Shown here: in pieces, positions 9,161-17,858 of the stretch
Position numbering within the stretch: the stretch's first letter is position 1
How the letters are laid out: the number at the start of each line of letters is the position of its first letter
Assembly (NCBI GenBank): GCA_017454005.1
Contig: JAFTDU010000084.1
Span: forward strand, 1-32,695
From: Desulfovibrionaceae bacterium
Lineage (GTDB): Bacteria; Desulfobacterota; Desulfovibrionia; Desulfovibrionales; Desulfovibrionaceae
DNA: 32,695 nt
Reading direction: 5' to 3'
The notes under the pieces: generated by a model
What the model was told of the DNA's origin: nothing
Databases searched by the model: none
What the model saw: only the letters and a program-made list of their open reading frames with translations
Position numbers and translations under genes: made by a program

Positions 9161-10258
9161 TTAAGAATTACTGCTGATATTCTCTGCAGATCGTACAGGT
9201 TCTTCGGGATATTTAGCTGCATAGGCTTGAATTAAGTCAGCGGCACGTCTGGCTAAAGACCCCACTTCTGGTTTTGAGATTTGCCCATCAGCGCCAACAC
9301 TTTCACCCCTATGTCGCAATTTTTCAGTAACTAAGGATGAAAAGATTAATACTGGTAAGCGTTTAAGTAAATTATCGTTTTTGACCCTACTTGTTAAATT
9401 TAAGCCATCCATAACAGGCATTTCAATATCTGTAACCACAACTTGCACAAATTCACTTAAACGATGTTGGCCTTCTTCCACATGTTTCTTACATTGCAGT
9501 AAATAATCCCAGGCCTCTTTACCATTAGTTGTAACGACGACTTTAAAACCATCTTTGTCAAGCAAATCGCGCTGCATACCACGAATTAGAGGCGAATCAT
9601 CAGCAATTAAGGCCTTATAACCTAAATTGACATTCCAATCAGCCCCAAGATCACCAAGACGCAAGGCGAGATTGGGATTCAAATTGGTCACAATCTTTTC
9701 AAGATCCAGCAAAAACACAATCCGATCATCTAATTTCACAACACCCACAATAGTATCGCTCGACACACTCGACACATATTGATTGGGTGGTTCCACCTCT
9801 TCCCAACTGATACGGTGAATACGATTCACGCCTGAGACCATGAAGGCTGTGTTGACATTATTAAATTCGGTCACAATGGCTTTGCCATCTTGGGCTGTTT
9901 TGGCGGGCTCCTTGCCCAACCACATTCCCAAATCCACCAAGGGCACGATGCGGTCGCGTAAATTAAAGGCACCACGCACACTAGGACTCTGTAATTCGGG
10001 CAATTCTGTGACGCGGGGCATGCGAATAATCTCTGTCACCTTGGCCACATTGACGCCATAGTAGCCCCGATAAAAGTCTTTCGTCACGTTTTGCTGGTCA
10101 GGAACTAAGAGCTTTGGGTTGGTTTTGCTATCGCCAAGCAGATTGGCATTGCCAGCCGATGCGTCGTCCTGCAAAGCTTCATCCAAATAGAATTCTACAA
10201 TTTCTAATTCATTGGTGCCAGCTTCTAACAGAATATTGGTGATGGCAGTTTGTGACAT
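9161..10258 (-). CDS. cheV: CheV-type chemotaxis coupling protein (CheW domain plus response receiver)
   Basis: 365 residues from the ATG at 10258 (MSQTAITNILLEAGTNELEI). A longer frame with a TTG start at 10312 exists but adds a hydrophobic non-conserved stretch. Residues about 40-190 form a CheW-like domain (GVNVAKVTEIIRMPRVTELP, FNLRDRIVPLVDLGMWLG). Residues about 225-350 form a receiver domain with ALIADDSPLIRGM, the phosphorylation site in VVVTDIEMPVMDG (Asp near 275) and the conserved Lys in SKPE. CheV links chemoreceptors to CheA and is thought to tune adaptation by phosphorylation. The gene stands alone between AT-rich gaps, with a weak ribosome site and a clear terminator. It fits with flagellin further along the window. 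Confidence 0.9.
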   Translation of the reverse strand: MSQTAITNILLEAGTNELEIVEFYLDEALQDDASAGNANLLGDSKTNPKLLVPDQQNVTKDFYRGYYGVNVAKVTEIIRMPRVTELPELQSPSVRGAFNLRDRIVPLVDLGMWLGKEPAKTAQDGKAIVTEFNNVNTAFMVSGVNRIHRISWEEVEPPNQYVSSVSSDTIVGVVKLDDRIVFLLDLEKIVTNLNPNLALRLGDLGADWNVNLGYKALIADDSPLIRGMQRDLLDKDGFKVVVTTNGKEAWDYLLQCKKHVEEGQHRLSEFVQVVVTDIEMPVMDGLNLTSRVKNDNLLKRLPVLIFSSLVTEKLRHRGESVGADGQISKPEVGSLARRAADLIQAYAAKYPEEPVRSAENISSNS

Positions 10259-10816
10259 AGGATCTATCTTTAAATAATATGTTAGAATTAAGAAGAAAGT
10301 TATACGCTTCAATATTGAACCATAAACAGAAAATTAACCCATACAGCAAAAAATCTAAAAGGAGCAATCTAGCAATAAATTTATCTTAATATTTTTTCTT
10401 TAGTTTAGTACTTTGTCTACCATAGCACTTACCATATACTATTCGCACACATATACAACATAATGTTCAAAACAATAAATCATAATATAGTTTGGTAGAG
10501 AAAGAATATACAAATCGTAAATTATAATGTAAGTATAATAAGTTTCATATTTTTATAAAACTTCAATCTATAAAATTTAGTATACGAAATTATACGCAAT
10601 ATTATAAATTTTGGAATAGTGTTATATACTCACTGCATGTCATAAAATACTTTATGTAAATATTTCATATAGCATTTTCTACAATACAAACTTGATGAAT
10701 ATATTTTATTGTTCAAAATTCTTATAAAAATAAAAAAGTTTATATATCGATTTGCCTAAGAATAAGTTATTGCTGAGTATAGGATAGATTGTTTATAAAA
10801 ATGTTTAGTAATATGT
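10259..10816. other. AT-rich intergenic region
   Basis: About 560 bp of very AT-rich sequence upstream of cheV, with no open frame of useful length and no recognisable repeat or RNA. It must hold the cheV promoter; I could not assign a sigma-54 or sigma-70 site with confidence. Confidence 0.6.
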
Positions 10817-11500
10817 CTAATTTATACTAAAAATTGGTACATATCCGTTTTCAATTGCAAAATCAGAAGATACATTTGAGATTTTTAGTTCAGCTGACTT
10901 TCCCGATAGAATTTCTTTGTTCAATTTCCACCCTGTTAATCCTGCAAATGGTACTTTATCAACATATACAGCATTTGGATAAATTATTACATTTTTTCCT
11001 AAATCATTAACAACACGAATAACTGCTAACAATTTAAAGTCATCTGATTGTTTTATAAATTTACGTATTTTTTCCGATACAAGAAAATACACATTATCTT
11101 TATTCTTTAATACTGAAATCCCTTTAGTATTTGAAATATTGCCATCAAAAGTTCCAACTGTCATAGGTACATTATAGGATGCAAATGTATCCATGTTTTC
11201 ATTTTTACATTCTAAAAATTCTGATTCATCAAATAGTTTATTTATTGTATCATTTGCTTTTAATAAATCTGTTGATGGACTGTTGTTATCATCATGAGGA
11301 TGACATGATGTAATTTCCACTTTTATAATCGAATCTATTTTTGTCTCAGCACCAGAAAGCTGAGATAATTTTATTCTAGAATGACTTTCTAATTTACAGC
11401 CCATAAGAGAGATATTTAAAATAAATAGCAAAAAAAACAATAAAAATTTTTTTATAATATTTCCTTTGAAATAATTTTCTAAACATTTTGAGTACGGCAT
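10817..11500 (-). CDS. Putative lipoprotein of unknown function
   Basis: 227 residues. Positively charged residues (GNIIKKF) precede a hydrophobic stretch FLLFFLLFILNISLMGC, which ends in a lipobox (L-M-G-C, Cys34). The protein is therefore probably exported and lipid-anchored. The mature part is hydrophilic and beta-rich in appearance, with Cys residues in EITSCHPHDD and EFLECKNENM that could pair. From memory, the pattern recalls uncharacterised lipoproteins (DUF7424-like) of enterobacteria and their phages, but I cannot confirm this. The ATG at 11500 has AAGGA only two bases upstream and gives a long n-region, so a later non-ATG start near the IIKK segment is possible. The gene is much more AT-rich than its neighbours and stands alone in an AT-rich island, which suggests acquisition by transfer. 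Confidence 0.65.
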   Translation of the reverse strand: MPYSKCLENYFKGNIIKKFLLFFLLFILNISLMGCKLESHSRIKLSQLSGAETKIDSIIKVEITSCHPHDDNNSPSTDLLKANDTINKLFDESEFLECKNENMDTFASYNVPMTVGTFDGNISNTKGISVLKNKDNVYFLVSEKIRKFIKQSDDFKLLAVIRVVNDLGKNVIIYPNAVYVDKVPFAGLTGWKLNKEILSGKSAELKISNVSSDFAIENGYVPIFSIN

Positions 11501-11958
11501 GTTCCTTATACACCAGTATGCATGAGTTTAACAATCTAAATAATGATCATAAGTATAATGAGATCCAACATAACCTATATTTTTATGCTTAGTCTTAGAT
11601 ATCATTGATTAATTTATAACAGCTAGATTCATATTTTCACATTCTACAATGCATTTTTCTCATTAATATCTAATTTATTAATTATATAAAGAGACTATGA
11701 TAGTAATCAACAATCTTTCTTTATCAATTTACATTAGAAATAATTAGCATTCACACAATGTAATATTTGTGTGAAGAGGCAAAGCACATGAGAAAAACTG
11801 GTGGACAATCAGACAACAAAAACAAACCTAATATCGCACAGACTGAAAGGACTATACAAATTTCTAAGAAATGCTATAACTTCTGCGCTAAAATAAAATT
11901 CACGTTATATTGTAAGCAAATAGTCCTACAGCTTAAGGCTGCAACCTTTTTGCTAATT
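11501..11958. other. AT-rich intergenic region with a 9-bp hairpin
   Basis: No convincing gene. A perfect 9-bp inverted repeat (TTCACACAA at 11750-11758 with TTGTGTGAA at 11767-11775, 8-nt loop) is present but has no adjoining T-run. A 68-codon plus-strand frame (11767-11973) starts inside this hairpin with TTG, lacks a ribosome site and overlaps ispH; I regard it as chance. Confidence 0.5.
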
Positions 11959-12807
11959 TCACAACGCAGCTAAAAATTGTTCTGTTTGATCAATGAGGTT
12001 TTTCGGCGTAGATGCGCCTGCCGTTAGGCCTACGCACTTTTTATTTACAAATTTTTGGGCATCAAGTTCGCAAGCTGTTTCCACCAAAATGGTTTCAATG
12101 CCAGCTAGCGCTGCCACATCGGCCAAGCGTCTGGTATTGCCACTCTGTCTGCCGCCAACAACGACCATGATATCTACTTTTCCTGCAATGGTACGCGCTT
12201 CAGCTTGTCGCTCCCTGGTTGCGTCACAGATGGTTGAGAGCACGTTGAGGTTTGGATAAATTTTTGCAGCCTGCTCGCGCAAAAGATCAAAAGCTTCGCG
12301 ATCTTGGGTTGTCTGCGAGGCTAAAATGACCCTGCTTGTGGGACTGATCTCTAAATCTTCGAGGCGGTCTTCTTGGGTGATCACAAAGGCTTCACCTTGG
12401 GCATAAGAGATGAGACCCCGCACTTCGGGATGATCAGCCTCCCCAAAGAGCAATAATATGGATCCATCTTGGGTAGCATGACTTATGGCTAGTTGCGCCT
12501 TTTTGACCTTGGGGCAGGTAGCATCGATAACTCTAGCACCACTCGCCCGTAAATTGGCCTCCATTTGCTTAGGAATGCCATGGGCTCTAATGACTACGCA
12601 ATCACTCTCTTGTAATTGATCTTTGCTACTATAGCACAATACGCCTTTGGCTTCATACTCGGCTAGTACTTGGGGATTATGAATTAAAGGCCCCAAGGTA
12701 TAGATGCGCTCATTATCATAAGCTTCGCTGATAGCTGAATCAAGTTTCTTTAAAGCCAAACTCACACCCATGCAAAAGCCAGCTGTTTTGGCCCGCACAA
12801 CCTGCAT
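11959..12807 (-). CDS. ispH: 4-hydroxy-3-methylbut-2-enyl diphosphate reductase
   Basis: 282 residues from the ATG at 12807, which has GGAG seven bases upstream (an ATG six bases earlier is too close to it). The three cysteines that bind the Fe-S cluster are present: Cys12 (AGFCMGV), Cys98 (DATCPK) and Cys194 (STICDATRERQ). Substrate-binding His43, His76 (RAHG) and His126 and the proton-relay Glu128 (DHPEV) are also conserved. The enzyme makes isopentenyl and dimethylallyl diphosphate in the last step of the MEP isoprenoid pathway. It lies about 95 nt downstream of cbiC on the same strand and may be co-transcribed with the cobalamin genes. Confidence 0.96.
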   Translation of the reverse strand: MQVVRAKTAGFCMGVSLALKKLDSAISEAYDNERIYTLGPLIHNPQVLAEYEAKGVLCYSSKDQLQESDCVVIRAHGIPKQMEANLRASGARVIDATCPKVKKAQLAISHATQDGSILLLFGEADHPEVRGLISYAQGEAFVITQEDRLEDLEISPTSRVILASQTTQDREAFDLLREQAAKIYPNLNVLSTICDATRERQAEARTIAGKVDIMVVVGGRQSGNTRRLADVAALAGIETILVETACELDAQKFVNKKCVGLTAGASTPKNLIDQTEQFLAAL

Positions 12808-12904
12808 GATCATTCTCCAACAAACAGAGGATAAGCTAAAAGTCTATGGCTCACATGATGCTTCTTGGACAATATATTGGTCAAGAAAAGTTTGCAAAAG
12901 CACC

Positions 12905-13549
12905 TCAATCTTTATTGCGCACAACAATTTCAGCCAAAGCATTCACACAAGCTGCAGCTAAAGGTGAGCCCCCACGTGTGCCAAGCAGAGTAAAATTGGT
13001 ATATGAAGAATTATACAACAATTTTTTGGCTGGGCTGGCATTTACAAAGCCCACAGGCATCCCAATAATTAAGGCTGGGGGAGTTAAACCCAGCTCAAGG
13101 ACATCTAAAAGGGCAAGGAGGGCTGTAGGCGCATTGCCAATGGCAACAATCTGCCCGCTTAACTTCTCCCCAAGCATTTCTATGCCAGCACGCGCCCGTG
13201 TGCAGCTATTGTTTGCTGCATAAGCTGCAACACCAGGAAGATCCATAAGAGCCACGATCTTACAGTTTAGCGCGTTAAAATGTTTAGGGGTTAAGCCACA
13301 AGCAACCATGCGCGTATCTGTATAGATTGTGCATCCTGCCTCTAAAGCCTTGAGCCCTTTTGTAAGACCTGCCTCACTTAATTTAAGCCCATCTAAGATA
13401 CCTAGGTCACCTGTTGTATGGATGCATCGCCTCGCAACTTCCCATAAGAGACCTGTATAGGGTCTCTTAGATCCTAGCTGCTCCTCAATTATGGCAAAGG
13501 ATCTCTCCTCAATGGCATTAGGTGTGGTGTAGGGTTCCAGATACACGAC
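12905..13549 (-). CDS. cbiC: Precorrin-8X / cobalt-precorrin-8 methylmutase
   Basis: 214 residues if translation starts at the GTG at 13549, which has GGGAGG about ten bases upstream. An in-frame ATG at 13564 lies inside the end of cbiA and would add five residues. Family motifs are RRCIHTTGD (with the catalytic His), DTRMVACGL, IGNAPTALLALLD and IGMPVGFVNAS. The enzyme moves the methyl group from C-11 to C-12 of the corrin ring, giving (cobalt-)precorrin-8 to cobyrinate conversion. The usual PVGFV-NAxESK end appears as NASPAKK. It sits beside cbiA, whose product acts on the next intermediate. Its start overlaps or abuts the cbiA stop, so translation is coupled. Confidence 0.92.
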   Translation of the reverse strand, partial: VVYLEPYTTPNAIEERSFAIIEEQLGSKRPYTGLLWEVARRCIHTTGDLGILDGLKLSEAGLTKGLKALEAGCTIYTDTRMVACGLTPKHFNALNCKIVALMDLPGVAAYAANNSCTRARAGIEMLGEKLSGQIVAIGNAPTALLALLDVLELGLTPPALIIGMPVGFVNASPAKKLLYNSSYTNFTLLGTRGGSPLAAACVNALAEIVVRNKD

Positions 13550-13550
13550 T

Positions 13551-14915
13551 CTACATCCTCCCATGCATCAGGTTCGCTAAACCTTGCCAAAACTTTTGTC
13601 CACCTTGACAGGTTAAATGCACAAAACTGCCCGCGATATTTTGCGATACAGATCCCCTTTGACCTTGACTTTGCCCATCTTTATCATACACATGCCATAA
13701 AGGTTGATACTCTGCCTCAAGACTATAATAATGAAATTCATGCCCACGTAAAGGCGTATCGATATTTTCTACAAAGGGTGTCGCAAGGGTTAATTCCCTA
13801 TAGCCTAGGGCCTGCCGTTTAGGAGATTTTCGCACACACCCATGCAGAAGATCTGCCATGGGCCACTTACTGCCATCTCCAAGCTCTAAAGTTGTAAAGA
13901 GATAAGAGTAACCTCCACCCTCGGCATAAATTAAGATCCCCTTTTCTTTCAAAGCCATTAAGGCCGCACGCATCTGCCAATTTTGCGATAACTCTTTGGC
14001 ATAGAGTTCTGGAAAGCCGCCTGGTAGATAGATGCCAGCACATTCTGGGATCTTCTGATCATTGAGAGGTGAAAAATAGACAATCTCAAGCCCAAGTTCG
14101 CTAAGATAGCTTGGGATATCGGCATAGCAGAGGTAAAAGGCAGCATCAAAGGCTATGGCTAGAGTTTTTTTTGCGCATTTATGATTTACGCCAAAAAAAC
14201 TAGTGTCTTTTTCTTGTTTATGATGTTCTTTTGGTTGTAGGTTAAGCCTATTTAAAAGGGCATCAACTTGGCAATTGGCCTTAAACCACGGCACAAGGCG
14301 ATTAGATGAAAGTTCATCTGCATTAATTTCAAAGCTTGCTAAACCAAGTGTGCCAAATTGCAATTTGGGGGCAGAGCTTTTTGGCAAGCAGCCTAAAAGA
14401 GGTACAGAAAGAGTTGCTAGCGCTTTATGTAAGAGATGGGCATGTAGACTACTGCCAACATGGGTCAAAAGAATACCTGCAAAGTTTAAAGAATATTTTT
14501 CCCCAAGACTTAGATAGCCCAAAGCCTTAGCCAAAATCGAATCACTTAGGCCGTGGGCATCTAGGAGGAGCAAGACCTGCGCCTTAAAGAGACTTGCAAC
14601 TGCGGCTGTACTTGATGGGCCACCATCAAAGAGCCCCATCACGCCTTCAATTAAAATGATGTCAGGCTTAAGATCCTTTAAGCGCTGCCAAAGATTTTGC
14701 ACACCACTTACGCCATCAAGCCACAGATCTAAATTGGCGCAGGGCAAGCCACTAAGCTTTGCTAAATAAGTCGCATCAATAAAATCAGGACCTACTTTTG
14801 CACAGGCCACCTTGAAACCACAGGATCGCAATGTGGCTAAAAGTGCTAAGGTCGTGGTGGTCTTGCCAACGCCACTACATTCAGCGCCAATGACAAGGGT
14901 TGGTGCTTGCAACAC
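13551..14915 (-). CDS. cbiA: Cobyrinate a,c-diamide synthase
   Basis: 454 residues, the usual length. The start is a GTG whose first base is the last base of the upstream stop codon (TAGTG). The N-terminal dethiobiotin-synthetase-like domain has a P-loop (GAECSGVGKTTTTLA, about residues 6-20) and IEGVMGLFDGG. The C-terminal class I-like glutamine amidotransferase domain (from about residue 250) has YLPGGFPELYAKEL and ends with GYRELTLATP and GHEFHYYS. The enzyme uses ATP and glutamine to amidate side chains a and c of (cob)yrinate in the cytoplasm. The canonical nucleophile Cys is replaced in the EGGG segment (YAEGGGYSYL); family members usually have a Cys around 'AECGG', so glutamine use may be impaired or ammonia may be used directly. 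Confidence 0.92.
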   Translation of the reverse strand: MLQAPTLVIGAECSGVGKTTTTLALLATLRSCGFKVACAKVGPDFIDATYLAKLSGLPCANLDLWLDGVSGVQNLWQRLKDLKPDIILIEGVMGLFDGGPSSTAAVASLFKAQVLLLLDAHGLSDSILAKALGYLSLGEKYSLNFAGILLTHVGSSLHAHLLHKALATLSVPLLGCLPKSSAPKLQFGTLGLASFEINADELSSNRLVPWFKANCQVDALLNRLNLQPKEHHKQEKDTSFFGVNHKCAKKTLAIAFDAAFYLCYADIPSYLSELGLEIVYFSPLNDQKIPECAGIYLPGGFPELYAKELSQNWQMRAALMALKEKGILIYAEGGGYSYLFTTLELGDGSKWPMADLLHGCVRKSPKRQALGYRELTLATPFVENIDTPLRGHEFHYYSLEAEYQPLWHVYDKDGQSQGQRGSVSQNIAGSFVHLTCQGGQKFWQGLANLMHGRM

Positions 14916-15160
14916 TAGCTCCCAACACGTGAGCGCAAGGCTTCAGCTATGACAGCTGCATCCTGCTCCACTCTAGCTGTCACTTGCAACTCATTGGGGC
15001 ACGGTGTGCACACAAAGCCCTCTGTTCTTAACTCAAGAAAGCCTGCAGCAACGATCTTGCCATAGGGCAACTGTTCCCGCATATCGGCATGATCAACGCG
15101 TCTTGGAAAGATAAAGGGCACTTCTTGACCTGAAAAATCTTCCACAATGAGATATTTCAC
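14915..15160 (-). CDS. Small conserved-looking hypothetical protein
   Basis: 81 residues, soluble, beginning MKYLIVEDFSGQEVPFIFPR. It contains a CTPC motif (about residues 55-58), which could bind a metal or be redox active. I do not recognise a family. Its reading frame stops at the base where cbiA begins, so the two genes are translationally coupled, which suggests a link to cobalamin synthesis or to its regulation. The sequence composition is like its neighbours, supporting a real gene. Confidence 0.7.
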   Translation of the reverse strand: MKYLIVEDFSGQEVPFIFPRRVDHADMREQLPYGKIVAAGFLELRTEGFVCTPCPNELQVTARVEQDAAVIAEALRSRVGS

Positions 15161-15207
15161 ATCGGATCCTTAAAACAAAGCTAAACGTATAGGGAAGTGA
15201 CTTAAGC

Positions 15208-15239
15208 CCCAAGTAATCACAACTTCACAATTACTTGGG
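15208..15239. repeat. 10-bp inverted repeat overlapping the mltG stop codon
   Basis: CCCAAGTAAT (15208-15217) is the exact inverse of ATTACTTGGG (15230-15239), with a 12-nt loop. The stop codon of mltG lies inside the stem. On the minus strand no T-run follows, so it is at best a weak terminator or an mRNA 3'-end stabiliser; on the plus strand a T-rich stretch follows. Confidence 0.5.
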
Positions 15240-16379
15240 ACTTTTGTTTTGCTGGGATCTCACCCACTTGCGATACTGTTCCACCGCCCGATTGTGCTCT
15301 TCCAGTTTCACTGAAAACACATGTCCCCCACTGCCACTTGCCACAAAATAGAGAAACTTATGCTCTTCTGGTCGCAAGGCAGCCGCTAGGGCTGAACGCC
15401 CAAAAGAACAGATGGGCCCTGGAGGGAGACCTGGACGCTGGTAAGTATTATAGGGATTATTCACATCTTCAAGATGTCTATGGCGCAGTTTTCCTTGGAA
15501 TGAGGGCCCTAAGCCATAGATAACGGTTGGATCAGCCTGCAACAGCATATTGCGCTGCAAGCGGTTAGTATAGACGCCTGCTACCCTTGGGCGTTCTTCT
15601 AAAAGACCTGTCTCTTTTTCAACAATGGAGGCCAAAATCACTAAGGTGCGCAACTTTTCATGTTCTGGCTTTTTGCCTTGGGGCCAGAGTGTGCTTGCCA
15701 TATGCCAAAAATTATCCACCAAGCGCCCTGCGACATTCCAAGCTTGTTTATAGGCCTCACTTTGCTCATTTTTAATTGTAGCTGCAGTCTCTTTGGGAAC
15801 ATTATTCTTTATAGATGCAGGCGAAGTTTTAAGAGCTGTGGGCTCTTCTTGCACAGGATCAGGCTGTTTTAAGAGATAGGTATCTGGCATTAAAAAGCCT
15901 TCAGCATTGGCAAAAGGGATGCCATGATGGCGCAAGAAGCTTGGATCTTGCACCACTTGCAAAAAGACATTCTCATCCACAAAGCCCTTAGTGCTTAAAA
16001 GATGCGCTGTTTGCCACATGCTAAGCCCTTCAGGCACGGTCACCCGATATAAGACAGGACGCCCATAGACTAAGGTATCTAGGATTTTTAAAGGCAGCCA
16101 CCCCGTATTTAAGGCAAATCTGCCAGCTTTAAGCTTTTGATCCACCTGCATATAGCGGGCTAAGAGCCTAAAATATTGGGCATTGCTTATGAGATGCGCC
16201 TCTTCTAAGCTGCGTGCTACATCCTTAAAGCCCTGGCGCGGCAGAACATCAAAATAGAGATCGCGCCCGTTAGTTTCTGGCGGCACTTGTAAAAAATTAT
16301 AGGCCTCAAAGGCCACATAGCCACCACAGAATAGCAGACCTAACAATAGGCAGATCGTGATGCGAATAACAACTTGCAT
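15231..16379 (-). CDS. mltG: Endolytic murein transglycosylase MltG
   Basis: 382 residues from the ATG at 16379, which has AAGGGT nine bases upstream; an ATG at 16418 is in frame but lies inside ruvX. A single N-terminal membrane helix (IRITICLLLGLLFCGGYVAF) is followed by a periplasmic YceG domain. The catalytic Glu lies in ASIVEKETG (about residue 256). Other family motifs are LQADPTVIYGLG and NTYQRPGLPPGPICSFG. The enzyme cleaves nascent peptidoglycan strands and sets glycan length. A Lys/Thr/Glu-rich stretch of about 40 residues (about residues 165-205) looks like a lineage-specific insertion in a loop. It is the last gene in the protease-trpS-ruvX-mltG run. Confidence 0.93.
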   Translation of the reverse strand: MQVVIRITICLLLGLLFCGGYVAFEAYNFLQVPPETNGRDLYFDVLPRQGFKDVARSLEEAHLISNAQYFRLLARYMQVDQKLKAGRFALNTGWLPLKILDTLVYGRPVLYRVTVPEGLSMWQTAHLLSTKGFVDENVFLQVVQDPSFLRHHGIPFANAEGFLMPDTYLLKQPDPVQEEPTALKTSPASIKNNVPKETAATIKNEQSEAYKQAWNVAGRLVDNFWHMASTLWPQGKKPEHEKLRTLVILASIVEKETGLLEERPRVAGVYTNRLQRNMLLQADPTVIYGLGPSFQGKLRHRHLEDVNNPYNTYQRPGLPPGPICSFGRSALAAALRPEEHKFLYFVASGSGGHVFSVKLEEHNRAVEQYRKWVRSQQNKSPK

Positions 16380-16386
16380 GAAGCAA

Positions 16387-16854
16387 CTACCCTTGCAAAG
16401 ATGCAGCATGATCGGCAAAAGATATAGGTTTGGGTCTTACATCTAAGGCTAGAAAGGATTCTAAAATGCGCACGGCAGCTTGTTGATCTAAGATAGCCTT
16501 ACGTTTACCAAGCTTCACCCCCGCAGCACATAAGTCAGCCCAGGCCTCCTGGGAACTTAAGGCTTCATTCATAAAATACATAGGCAGCTCTAATCTCCTG
16601 AATAAGCGGGTTGAGACATTGCGAATCTGCCGACATATTAAGGTTTCAGGCCCCTCTAAGGGGGTGGGCAAACCTAAGACACAGGCCTCGGCCTGAGCTT
16701 CTTTAATCTGCAAAGCTATGGCATCCAAAAGGGCAGATCGCGTAGCATAATCCTTCAAATGTAAGGTACATAAGGGAAAGACTAAGCGTTCACTGGGGTC
16801 AGAGATAGCTAAACCTGTCCTACTTAAACCATAATCAATACCGGCATAGCGCAT
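16387..16854 (-). CDS. ruvX: Holliday-junction resolvase-like protein RuvX/YqgF
   Basis: 155 residues with an RNase H-like fold. GIDYGLSRTGLA gives the first catalytic Asp (Asp7) and ILDQQAAVRIL gives the last. The middle motif, normally DERLTT, reads NEALSS here: the Glu is kept but the Asp and Arg are lost. The family is implicated in 16S rRNA 5'-end processing and possibly in Holliday-junction cleavage. The start codon overlaps the trpS stop (TAATG). The changed middle motif may lower activity or be a lineage trait. Confidence 0.88.
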   Translation of the reverse strand: MRYAGIDYGLSRTGLAISDPSERLVFPLCTLHLKDYATRSALLDAIALQIKEAQAEACVLGLPTPLEGPETLICRQIRNVSTRLFRRLELPMYFMNEALSSQEAWADLCAAGVKLGKRKAILDQQAAVRILESFLALDVRPKPISFADHAASLQG

Positions 16855-17840
16855 TATAAGCCCATTTTTTGCCTAACTTCCTGCATGGTGACACTTGAAA
16901 AGGCACGCGCTTTGGCATTGCCAGCATCTAAAATCTCAGCCACAGCCCCTTTACGGGCTGTCCATTTAGCACGGCGCTCATGTAAGGGTTCCAAGAAGGC
17001 GGCTAAATTTTTTAAGAAGATCTTTTTACAGTCAACGCAGCCCATTTGGGCCTTGGTACAGCCATCACAAATCTCAGCCTGTTCTTCTTGACTACTTAAG
17101 AGCTCATGGTAGGGATAGAGATTGCATTTTTTAGGATCGCCTGGATCTTGGCGTCTTTTTCTCGATGGCTCAGTCAACATGTTCCGAATTTTGGGTTCAA
17201 TATTAGCCATATCTTCCGATAAAAAGATCCCATTATTATAACTTTTGCTCATCTTGCGGCCATCAAGGCCAGGACATTTGGCCGCAGGGGTTAAGGCTGC
17301 CTGGGGCTCGGGAAATGTAGGCCCATAGAAATTGTTAAAGCGTCTAGCAATTTCTCTTGTCAATTCCATGTGGGGCAATTGATCTTCACCCACAGGCACA
17401 TATTGGGGCTTATAGAGCAAAATATCTGCAGCCATTAATACAGGATAGCACAAAAAACCTGCATTACCTAAATCTTTATTCGTAATTTGTTGCTGCTGTT
17501 CTTTATATGTTGGATTTCTTTCTAACCACGATACAGGTGTGATCATACTTAAGAGTAAGGACAATTCACAATGCTCTGTTAAAGCTGATTGGCGAAAAAT
17601 CACACATTTATCAGGATCAAGACCTGCAGCAAGCCAATCGCTCACCATGGCTTCGGTATTGGCTAGGAGCATTGAGGGATCAGCGTAATCACTTGTCAGG
17701 GCATGCCAATCTGCTACAAAGAAATAAGCTTGAACTTTTTCTTGTAACTCGACATAGTTTTTGAGTACGCCAAAGTAATGTCCTAGATGTAGGGGGCCTG
17801 TGGGACGCATCCCTGAAGCCGTACGCTGAGTTTTATCCAT
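16854..17840 (-). CDS. trpS: Tryptophanyl-tRNA synthetase with a probable 4Fe-4S site
   Basis: 328 residues, class I synthetase. Signature motifs are PLHLGHYFG (HIGH box, residues 16-24) and KMSKS (196-200). In the C-terminal anticodon-binding region, Cys239, Cys261, Cys268 and Cys271 follow a C-x21-C-x6-C-x2-C spacing, with one more Cys at 258. The Thermotoga maritima enzyme uses C-x22-C-x6-C-x2-C to hold a 4Fe-4S cluster, so the same is likely here (inference). The enzyme charges tRNA-Trp. It begins 18 nt after the stop of the M50 protease gene and overlaps ruvX by one base. Confidence 0.96.
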   Translation of the reverse strand: MDKTQRTASGMRPTGPLHLGHYFGVLKNYVELQEKVQAYFFVADWHALTSDYADPSMLLANTEAMVSDWLAAGLDPDKCVIFRQSALTEHCELSLLLSMITPVSWLERNPTYKEQQQQITNKDLGNAGFLCYPVLMAADILLYKPQYVPVGEDQLPHMELTREIARRFNNFYGPTFPEPQAALTPAAKCPGLDGRKMSKSYNNGIFLSEDMANIEPKIRNMLTEPSRKRRQDPGDPKKCNLYPYHELLSSQEEQAEICDGCTKAQMGCVDCKKIFLKNLAAFLEPLHERRAKWTARKGAVAEILDAGNAKARAFSSVTMQEVRQKMGL

Positions 17841-17858
17841 GATGAGCCTCTTACAAAA

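Noticed and set aside
11767-11973. 68-codon plus-strand ORF
   Set aside because: Starts with TTG inside a hairpin, has no ribosome site, overlaps ispH on the other strand and resembles no family.
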